A program made the position numbers and the translations under genes. A stretch of DNA of 35,966 bases, from contig SLIG01000059.1 in assembly GCA_007135755.1 (NCBI GenBank), positions 1 to 35,966 on the forward strand, written 5' to 3'. Positions 18,235-24,123 of the stretch are shown here, in pieces; positions within the stretch are counted from its first letter, which is position 1, and every line of letters starts with the position of its first letter. Below the pieces are notes generated by a model. It saw nothing but the letters and a program-made list of their open reading frames with translations. It ran no database searches and had not been told where the DNA came from. Source of the DNA: Cyanobium sp. (GTDB lineage Bacteria; Cyanobacteriota; Cyanobacteriia; PCC-6307; Cyanobiaceae).

Positions 18235-19230
18235 TTGATTCCCCTGCTCACGCCGCGGCAGGCCAGGCGGCCCACCGCCATCGCCCTGGGCAGTTTCGAC
18301 GGCCTGCACCGCGGCCATCGGCGTGTGATCGCCGCGGTGACCGCCGCCGGCGCCGGTGTGCCCACCGTGGTGAGCTTCTGGCCCCATCCCCGCGAAGTGC
18401 TCTACGGCGAGCCGCGCCTGCGCCTCGACCTGCCGGCCGAGAAGCTGGAGCTGCTCCAGCCCCTGGGGATCGAGCAGCTGGTGCTGGTGCCGTTCGACCG
18501 CCAGCTGGCCGCCCTGGATCCGGAGGCCTTCGTGGACCAGGTGCTGGTGGATCAGCTCGGGGCCTGCCGGGTGGCGGTGGGGGCGAATTTCCGCTTCGGT
18601 GCCGGCCGCTGTGGTGACGCCAGGGATCTGCAGGCCCTGGCGGCCGCCCGTGGCATTGCCGTGAGCGTGCTGCCGATGCTCTCCGACAGCGATGAGCGCT
18701 TGAGCAGCAGCCGCATCCGCCGGGCCCTGAGCGCCGGCGACATCGCCGAGGCCAGCCGCCTGCTGGAGCGCCCTTATCGCTTCAGTGGCGTGGTGGAGCG
18801 CGGGCGGGGCCTGGGGCGCCAGCTGGGCTGGCCCACTGCCAACCTGCAGGTGGACGGCCGCAAGTTCCTGCCCATGGAGGGGGTGTATGTCGCCCTGGTG
18901 CAGCTCGATGGAGCCGGAGCGGTGCTGCCGGCGGTGATGAATCTGGGGCCCCAGCCCACGGTGGATCCCACCGCCCCCTCGGCGGTGGAGGTCCACCTGC
19001 TCGATCGCTCCCTGGAGCTGGTGGGCTGCCAGCTGCGGGTGGAACCGCTGGCCCTGCTGCGCCGGCAGCGGCGCTTCGATGGCCTGGAGGCCCTCAGCGC
19101 CCAGATCGCCGCCGATGCCGACCGGGCCCGGCGCCTGTGCGGCGCGCGCACTGACTCAGGTGAGCGGGTAGGCGTGGGTGAGGCCCCAGACGATGAAGGC
19201 GCCGATTCCGCCCAGCAGCAGAATTCCTGA
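18235..19230 (+). CDS. ribF: Bifunctional riboflavin kinase / FAD synthetase
   Basis: RibF converts riboflavin to FMN and FMN to FAD. The N-terminal adenylyltransferase domain shows ALGSFDGLHRGHRRVI near its start and SSSRIRRAL; the C-terminal kinase domain shows GRGLGRQLGWPTANL and GVYVALV. The start is uncertain: TTG 18235 (MIPLLTPRQARRPTAIALG) puts the core at the expected distance, while ATG 18190 adds 15 residues. The last 25 or so codons (after RARRLCGA) are Gly/Asp/Gln-rich, unlike the family, poor in G/C at third positions, and lie exactly antisense to a 41-codon membrane-protein gene; the family normally ends about where this tail begins. ribD of the same pathway is 10 kb away. Confidence 0.94.
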   Translation: MIPLLTPRQARRPTAIALGSFDGLHRGHRRVIAAVTAAGAGVPTVVSFWPHPREVLYGEPRLRLDLPAEKLELLQPLGIEQLVLVPFDRQLAALDPEAFVDQVLVDQLGACRVAVGANFRFGAGRCGDARDLQALAAARGIAVSVLPMLSDSDERLSSSRIRRALSAGDIAEASRLLERPYRFSGVVERGRGLGRQLGWPTANLQVDGRKFLPMEGVYVALVQLDGAGAVLPAVMNLGPQPTVDPTAPSAVEVHLLDRSLELVGCQLRVEPLALLRRQRRFDGLEALSAQIAADADRARRLCGARTDSGERVGVGEAPDDEGADSAQQQNS

Positions 19231-19281
19231 CACCAGCACCAGCATCGGGTTGTCGCCGCCCTGATCGAAGCCGTCTGCCAT
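19156..19281 (-). CDS. 41-residue single-helix membrane protein, unknown
   Basis: ATG 19281 to TGA 19156 encodes 41 residues: a short acidic/Gly N-terminus (MADGFDQGGDNP), one hydrophobic helix at about 13-34 (LVLVSGILLLGGIGAFIVWG) and a short C-terminal THAYPLT. Size and layout are those of the small one-helix subunits of photosynthetic or respiratory membrane complexes, but I do not recognise a named family. Codon third positions are mostly G/C, matching neighbouring genes, whereas the overlapping ribF tail on the other strand is weaker in this respect. The gene diverges from thiE across 66 bases and overlaps ribF by 75 bases. Upstream sequence AGGCC gives only a weak ribosome site. An alternative is chance antisense hydrophobicity, since antisense of polar codons tends to be hydrophobic. 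Confidence 0.65.
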   Translation of the reverse strand: MADGFDQGGDNPMLVLVSGILLLGGIGAFIVWGLTHAYPLT

Positions 19282-19347
19282 GGCCTGGATCTGCCGGCCA
19301 GCGGCAGTGCACCTGAGCAATCAGTAAACCAGCAACCGTTGCGCGCC

Positions 19348-20487
19348 ATGGTCACGCCCGACACCTCAGCCACCACCGACACCCCCGGCTCGTCCGGCAC
19401 CGCAGCCACGGCCGCGAGCGCTGCGCGTGAGCTGGCGGCCGTGCGGCGGCTGCTCGATGCCAACCTTGACCGGGCCCGCGAGGGTCTGCGGGTGCTGGAG
19501 GACTGGGCCCGCTTCGGCCTCGAGCGCGCCGATCTGGTGGCCCGCACCAAGGACCTGCGTCAGCGGCTGGGAGGGTTGCACCGGGAGGCCTACAAGCGCG
19601 CCCGCCACACGGCCACCGATCCGGCCGCCGGGATGGCCCATCCCGCCCAGCACCAGCGCCTGCGGCCTGAGCAGGTGGTGGCGGCCAATGCCGCCCGGGT
19701 GCAGGAGGCCCTGCGGGTGCTGGAGGAGTTCGGCCGGCCGCTCGACCCCCAGCTGGCGGCGGAGGCGGCGGCGATCCGCTACAGCCTCTACGACCTGGAG
19801 CTGGAGCTGCTGCAGGCCGGCGGCGCTGCCAGCGAGCGCCGCCGCCGCCTCCAGGCCGCCCACCTGTATCTGGTCACCAGTCCGGTGCCGGAGCTGGAGC
19901 GGGTGGTGGCCGCCGCCCTGGCCGGGGGTGTGCGGCTGGTGCAGTACCGGGCCAAGGAGGGCAGCAGCGGCGCCGACGGCGCGCCGCTCACCGACGACGA
20001 GCGACTGCGCCAGGCCCACAGCCTGCGCCAGCTCTGTGCCCGCCATCAGGCCCTGTTCCTGGTGAACGACCGCATTGATCTGGCCCTGGCGGTGGACGCC
20101 GATGGGGTGCATCTGGGCCAGGGTGACCTGCCGCCTGCCGTGGCCCGGCGGCTGCTGGGGCCGGACCGGCTGATCGGGCGCAGCACCCATGCCCTTGAGC
20201 AGCTGCGCCAGGCCCAGGCCGACGGCTGCGACTACGCCGGGGTGGGCCCGGTGCAGGCCACCCCCACCAAGCCCGGCCGGGAGCCGGTGGGGCTGGCCTA
20301 CGTGCGCCAGGCCACGGCTGAGAGCGCCATTCCCTGCTTTGCCATCGGCGGCATCAGCGTTGGGTCGGTGCCGGCCGTGCGCCAGGCCGGTGCCAGCCGG
20401 GTGGCGGTGGTGCGGGCGATCACCGAGGCCCCCGACCCGGCGGCCGCCAGCCGGCAGCTGCTGGCGGCCCTGGGACAGGAGCACTGA
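19348..20487 (+). CDS. thiE: Thiamine-phosphate synthase with N-terminal ThiD2-type domain
   Basis: ThiE joins HMP pyrophosphate and the thiazole phosphate to make thiamine monophosphate. The 379-residue protein is a fusion. Residues about 28-165 are an all-helical domain (RRLLDANLDRAREGLRVLED, a second similar NAARVQEALRVLEEFGRP segment) that matches the ThiD2-type extension seen on cyanobacterial ThiE. Residues about 170-375 are the TIM-barrel synthase with LVQYRAKE, LVNDRIDLALAVDADGVHLG, IGRSTH, GVGPVQATPTKPG and CFAIGGI. The start is ATG 19348. Its stop shares a base with the thiS start (TGATG), so the two are co-translated. Confidence 0.95.
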   Translation: MVTPDTSATTDTPGSSGTAATAASAARELAAVRRLLDANLDRAREGLRVLEDWARFGLERADLVARTKDLRQRLGGLHREAYKRARHTATDPAAGMAHPAQHQRLRPEQVVAANAARVQEALRVLEEFGRPLDPQLAAEAAAIRYSLYDLELELLQAGGAASERRRRLQAAHLYLVTSPVPELERVVAAALAGGVRLVQYRAKEGSSGADGAPLTDDERLRQAHSLRQLCARHQALFLVNDRIDLALAVDADGVHLGQGDLPPAVARRLLGPDRLIGRSTHALEQLRQAQADGCDYAGVGPVQATPTKPGREPVGLAYVRQATAESAIPCFAIGGISVGSVPAVRQAGASRVAVVRAITEAPDPAAASRQLLAALGQEH

Positions 20488-20726
20488 TGGACCCCGTGGC
20501 GGAGATCGACCCAACCGGCGGGATCGCGATCCAGGTGAATGGCGAGCCGCGACGCTGCAGCGCCGGCCTCAGCCTCGAGCAGCTGCTGGTGGAGCTGGGC
20601 TACCGCCCCCAGCTGGTGGTGGTGGAGTTCAACGGCGCGATCCTGCCCCGCGGCCGCTGGGGCGTCCAGCCGGTGCAGGAATCCGACGTGCTGGAGGTGG
20701 TCACCATCGTCGGGGGTGGTTCTTAG
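20487..20726 (+). CDS. thiS: Sulfur carrier protein ThiS
   Basis: ThiS carries the sulfur for the thiazole ring as a C-terminal thiocarboxylate. The 79-residue protein has the ubiquitin-like pattern IQVNGEPRRCSAGLSLEQLL, VVVEFNGAILPRG and VLEVVTIVGGG. About 12 residues precede the usual beta-grasp start. The encoded C-terminus is Gly-Gly-Gly-Ser: a serine follows the glycines that normally end the protein and must be exposed for adenylation. Either the serine is removed or this lineage tolerates it. Directly coupled to thiE (TGATG); thiG is not in the window. Confidence 0.92.
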   Translation: MDPVAEIDPTGGIAIQVNGEPRRCSAGLSLEQLLVELGYRPQLVVVEFNGAILPRGRWGVQPVQESDVLEVVTIVGGGS

Positions 20727-20826
20727 AGTTCGGGAAGCTTCATTCGAGCCCGGACTGCCATTGCAGCGGGCCGGACGACTTCCTCAGCGCCGGCGCTGCC
20801 GGCGTCCGTCACGAAACGGTTTCCGC

Positions 20827-21786
20827 ATGCGTTCCCCCCTCTTCCTGCGCCGCGCCTTCGCCTGGCTGGCCCTGCCGGCCCTGGTGCTGGGCCTGCTGGT
20901 GCTGGCCCCCCAGCCCTCCTGGGCCGCCAGCGGCGGGCGCATCGGTGGCGGCAGTTTCCGCGCCGCCCCCTCCATGCCCCGCAGCTTCAGCGGCGGCGGT
21001 GGTGGGATGGGCGGCGGCAGCCTGCGCGGGGGCTACGGGGGCGGCTACCGGGGTGGCGGCATCGGCTTTCCCTTCCTGATTCCGATCTTTGGCTTCGGCG
21101 GTGGCGGCCTGTTCGGCTTCCTGGTGCTGATGGCCGTGGTCGGTCTGATCGGCAATGCCCTGCGCGGTGCCGGCGCCGGCATGGCCCAGGGCGGCGGATC
21201 CCGCCCCGTGATGGCCCCCCGCAGCGACGGCCCGGTGACCATCTCCCAGGTGCAGGTGGGGCTGCTGGCCTCCGCCCGCTCGCTTCAGGACGACCTGCGC
21301 AAGCTGGCCGTGTCCGCTGACACCAGCCACAGTGCCGGCCTCCAGACCGTGCTTCAGGAAACCACCCTGGCCCTGCTGCGCCACCCCGACCTGTGGGTGT
21401 ACGCCAACGCCGAGGTGGGCCAGGTGCCCTTCGCCAGTGCCGAGGCCACCTTCAACCGGCTGTCGATGGCGGAGCGCAGCAAGCTCGACCGTGAGCTCAC
21501 CACCAACGTGGCCGGCCGACGGTTCCAGGAGGCCCCCGCCGCCGCTGGCGCCAGCGATGCCACCAGCGATTTCATCGCCGTGACCGTGCTGCTGGCCAGC
21601 CGCCGCCCGCTGCCCCTCAAGGGCGCCGACAACGCTGACCAGCTGCGGCAGTCGCTGCAGGTGCTGGGCTCGGTGAGTGCAGCCGATCTGATCGCCCTGG
21701 AGGTGATCTGGCAGCCCGACGGCGCCGGCGAAGCCTTCAGCACCGAGCAGCTGCTCACGACCTATCCCGACCTGCGTCACGTCTGA
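20827..21786 (+). CDS. DUF1517 protein, secreted/membrane
   Basis: The 319-residue product begins with a signal peptide (about 1-33, ending near PSWAASGG), then a Gly/Ser/Arg-rich stretch (about 34-80), one hydrophobic helix pair (about 80-112, IGFPFLIPIFGFGGGGLFGF to VGLIGN) and a soluble alpha/beta C-terminal domain (about 135-319) with VQVGLLASARSLQDDLRKLA and ALEVIWQPDGAGEAFSTEQLL. This layout is that of the DUF1517 family of cyanobacteria and chloroplasts; a role in thylakoid or envelope membranes has been proposed but no reaction is known. A 14-bp perfect GC palindrome sits 29 bases upstream. The last 32 bases overlap larB on the other strand. Confidence 0.85.
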   Translation: MRSPLFLRRAFAWLALPALVLGLLVLAPQPSWAASGGRIGGGSFRAAPSMPRSFSGGGGGMGGGSLRGGYGGGYRGGGIGFPFLIPIFGFGGGGLFGFLVLMAVVGLIGNALRGAGAGMAQGGGSRPVMAPRSDGPVTISQVQVGLLASARSLQDDLRKLAVSADTSHSAGLQTVLQETTLALLRHPDLWVYANAEVGQVPFASAEATFNRLSMAERSKLDRELTTNVAGRRFQEAPAAAGASDATSDFIAVTVLLASRRPLPLKGADNADQLRQSLQVLGSVSAADLIALEVIWQPDGAGEAFSTEQLLTTYPDLRHV

Positions 21787-22489
21787 GGATGCGCAGGGCC
21801 GCCATGGCGGCCCCATAGCCGTTGTCCACATTGACCACGCACAGTCCCGGCGCGCAGCTCGCCAGCATGCCGCTGAGAGCTGCCCGGCCGCCCTCGCTCA
21901 CTCCGTAGCCCACGCTCACCGGCACGCCGATCACCGGCTGGGGCAGCAGCCCGGCCAGCACGGTGGGCAGGGCCCCCTCCATGCCGGCGCAGGCGATCAG
22001 CACATCCACCTCGGCCAGGGCCTCAAGGCGCTCCAGCAGCCTGTGCAGCCCGGCCACGCCCACATCCAGCAGCAGCTCGGCGGCCAGCCCGTGGCAGTGC
22101 AGCGCCACCTGGGCCTCGCTGGCCACGGCCAGATCGCTGGTGCCTCCCGCCAGCACCGCCACGCGGCCGCGGCGGGGGTCGGGCTGCGGCAGCGCGGCGC
22201 TGATCAGGCAGCGGGCCTCGGTGACGTAGCGCAGCGGAGCGGCCGGGGGCTGGTCGGCGGCCAGCAGGGTCTGCACCGCGGTGGCCTTCCCGGCAGCCAC
22301 GCGGGTGGCCAGCAGGATCTCGCCGGCGGCCTGGAGGCTGCGCACCACGGCGGCGATCTGCTCGGCGCTCTTGTGCTCGCCCCACACCGCCTCCACCATG
22401 CCCAGGCGCTGGCGGCGCTGCAGATCGAGCCGGTGCTGGCGGCCCTCGCCGATGCCAGGAGTGCCTGTGCCGGGGGCGCCGGAGGTCAC
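21755..22489 (-). CDS. larB: LarB, pyridinium-3,5-biscarboxylate mononucleotide synthase-like protein
   Basis: LarB carboxylates nicotinic acid adenine dinucleotide and releases AMP, the first step to the nickel-pincer cofactor of lactate racemase and related enzymes. It is also related to the PurE carboxylase fold. The 244-residue protein has LDLQRRQRLGMVEAVWGEHK, then VAVLAGGTSDLAVASEA, ACAGMEGALPTVLAGL, and GVPVSVGYGVSEGGRAALSG with VVNVDNGYGAAM, matching LarB. GTG 22489 overlaps the previous stop (GTGA). No larC or larE and no nickel enzyme is visible in the window. The 3' end overlaps the DUF1517 gene by 32 bases. Confidence 0.9.
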   Translation of the reverse strand: MTSGAPGTGTPGIGEGRQHRLDLQRRQRLGMVEAVWGEHKSAEQIAAVVRSLQAAGEILLATRVAAGKATAVQTLLAADQPPAAPLRYVTEARCLISAALPQPDPRRGRVAVLAGGTSDLAVASEAQVALHCHGLAAELLLDVGVAGLHRLLERLEALAEVDVLIACAGMEGALPTVLAGLLPQPVIGVPVSVGYGVSEGGRAALSGMLASCAPGLCVVNVDNGYGAAMAALRILRRDAGRDRS

Positions 22490-22914
22490 TGCGGCTCCAG
22501 CTCGCCTTCGAACACCAGCGCGAAGGGATTGCCCTCGCTGGCGCCGGTGGCCTGGCGGGCGATCCGCTCGAAGCGCTCCTGCACCTCCTGCAGCTGCGCC
22601 GTGGGGATGGCCTGCCACTGGGCCCGGCTGGCCCAGCGGATCAGCAGCACCGCCTCCTGGCGTGCCGGATCCCAGAACAGCTCCCGGCCCAGGAAGCCAT
22701 CCTGGCGGGCGAGGAAGGGCCCCCAGCTGCCCCGCTCGGCCTGCAGCCAGGCCTGGCGCTGCTCGGCCGGCACCCGCAGACGCAGCTGTTCCACCACCAC
22801 CGCGCCGTCGGCCGCCGCCGCCGGGGTGGTGGTGGTGGCCACCACCGCCAGCAGCACCAGCACCGCGACCAGGCTCAGGAGCTGCCTGGGCAGCTGGGCG
22901 AGGGCCGCACTCAT
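22486..22914 (-). CDS. TIGR03792-family protein
   Basis: The 142-residue product has an N-terminal hydrophobic signal or anchor (about 8-35, [18 protein letters not shown]) and a compact ferredoxin-like domain of the TIGR03792 type, with [36 protein letters not shown] and [17 protein letters not shown]. The family is found mainly in cyanobacteria and has no assigned function; its core resembles antibiotic-biosynthesis monooxygenase domains, so heme- or quinone-type ligands are conceivable (inference). Both of its junctions are 4-base overlaps, with ispF before and larB after, so all three genes are co-translated. Confidence 0.85.
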   Translation of the reverse strand: MSAALAQLPRQLLSLVAVLVLLAVVATTTTPAAAADGAVVVEQLRLRVPAEQRQAWLQAERGSWGPFLARQDGFLGRELFWDPARQEAVLLIRWASRAQWQAIPTAQLQEVQERFERIARQATGASEGNPFALVFEGELEPQ

Positions 22915-23396
22915 GGCTGCAGCAGCAGGGCCACGGCGTGGCAGGCGATGCCTTCTTCCCGGCCCACGGGGCCGAGCTGCTCGTTGGTGGTGGCCTTGAC
23001 CCCCACCTGATCGGGCCGCAGGCCCATGCGTTCGGCAATGGCGTGGCCCATGGCGGCGATGTGGGGCTTCAGCTTCGGCCGTTCAGCCACCACCACCGCA
23101 TCCACATTGCCGACATGCCAGCCCTGCTCGCGTACCAGGGCCACCACCTGCTCCAGCAGCACCAGGCTGTCGGCTCCCCGCCACTGGGGGTCGTCGGGGG
23201 GGAAGTAGCGGCCGATGTCTCCCAGGGAGAGGGCCCCCAGCAGGGCATCCATGATCGCGTGCACGAGCACGTCGGCGTCGCTGTGGCCGTCGAGCCCCAG
23301 GCCGGCGGGGTGCTCCAGCCGCTGGCCCCCCAGGATCAGGGGCCGGCCGGGCACCAGCCGGTGGATGTCGTAGCCGTTGCCGATGCGCAGCTGCAT
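22911..23396 (-). CDS. ispF: 2-C-methyl-D-erythritol 2,4-cyclodiphosphate synthase
   Basis: IspF cyclises CDP-ME 2-phosphate in the MEP isoprenoid pathway, feeding carotenoid, phytol and quinone synthesis. The 161-residue protein has the usual size, the metal ligands Asp10 and His12 (GNGYDIHRL) and His46 (LVHAIMD), plus GHSDADVL and [21 protein letters not shown]. First gene of an ispF-TIGR03792-larB unit joined by ATGA and GTGA overlaps. It diverges from the response-regulator gene across 106 bases. Confidence 0.97.
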   Translation of the reverse strand: MQLRIGNGYDIHRLVPGRPLILGGQRLEHPAGLGLDGHSDADVLVHAIMDALLGALSLGDIGRYFPPDDPQWRGADSLVLLEQVVALVREQGWHVGNVDAVVVAERPKLKPHIAAMGHAIAERMGLRPDQVGVKATTNEQLGPVGREEGIACHAVALLLQP

Positions 23397-23502
23397 GAAG
23401 GGCGAAGGAAGGGAGTGGCGGGCGCCCGCGCCAGTCTTTCACCGTCGCTGCTCGGCCTGCGGCCGATCCGGTTGCCGCCAGGCGGTGTAATAGAGAGAAC
23501 TG

Positions 23503-24123
23503 ATGAACTCCCCGCTGGTGGCCCTGCGCTGTGTGGTGGTTGAAGACCAGGTGATGTTCCTGCAGCTCCTGGTGGCGATGCTGCGCACCCTGCCGGGCCT
23601 GGAGGTGGTGGCCACCGCCCAGGGGGTGACTGAGGCCCAGGCGGCCTGCGCCGAGCACCGCCCTGATCTGCTGATCCTCGATCTGGCCCTGCCCGACGGC
23701 GATGGGGTGGAGCTGATGGCAGCCCTGGCGGAGCAGCAGCAGCCTCCGAAGGTGATCGTGCTCTCCGGCCAGGTGAGCAGCTTTGTCTGTCCCCGTCAGC
23801 TTCGCCCCCTGGTGCAGGCGGTGGTCGACAAGACCCGCGCCTACGACGATCTGCGCAGCGAAGTGCAGCGTCTGCTCGATCCCCAGCTGGAGGAGGGCGG
23901 AGAGGCTGAGGCCCGGGGCCGGCTCACCGCCCGCGAGCGCCAGGTGTTCGCCCTGATCGGCAAGGGCTGCACCAACCGGCTGATCGCCGAGCAGCTCGGC
24001 CTGTCGCTGCGCACGGTGGAGACCCACCGCAAGAACATCACCGGCAAGGTGGGGGCCAAGGGCGGCGAGCTGGTGCGCCTGGCCGCCCTGGATCTGCAGA
24101 TGACCCTCGACCGTGTGGACTAG
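23503..24123 (+). CDS. NarL/LuxR-type response regulator
   Basis: The 206-residue protein has a complete receiver domain: acidic pair Glu14-Asp15, phosphoacceptor Asp60 (LLILDLALPDGDG), switch Ser88 (VIVLSGQ) and Lys110 (VVDK). The C-terminal LuxR helix-turn-helix spans about 140-200: LTARERQVFALIGKGCTNRLIAEQLGLS, VETHRKNI, GELVRLAAL. It therefore looks fully competent for phosphotransfer and DNA binding. The next gene, a histidine kinase, starts 11 bases before this stop, so the two are translationally coupled and probably cognate. A TAATAG sequence near 23490 might be a -10 element, but no convincing -35 was found. Confidence 0.93.
   Translation: MNSPLVALRCVVVEDQVMFLQLLVAMLRTLPGLEVVATAQGVTEAQAACAEHRPDLLILDLALPDGDGVELMAALAEQQQPPKVIVLSGQVSSFVCPRQLRPLVQAVVDKTRAYDDLRSEVQRLLDPQLEEGGEAEARGRLTARERQVFALIGKGCTNRLIAEQLGLSLRTVETHRKNITGKVGAKGGELVRLAALDLQMTLDRVD

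Noticed and set aside
20785..20798. Perfect 14-bp palindrome CAGCGCCGGCGCTG upstream of the DUF1517 gene
   Set aside because: Entirely GC-biased sequence in a GC-rich gap; chance occurrence is likely and no second site was seen.
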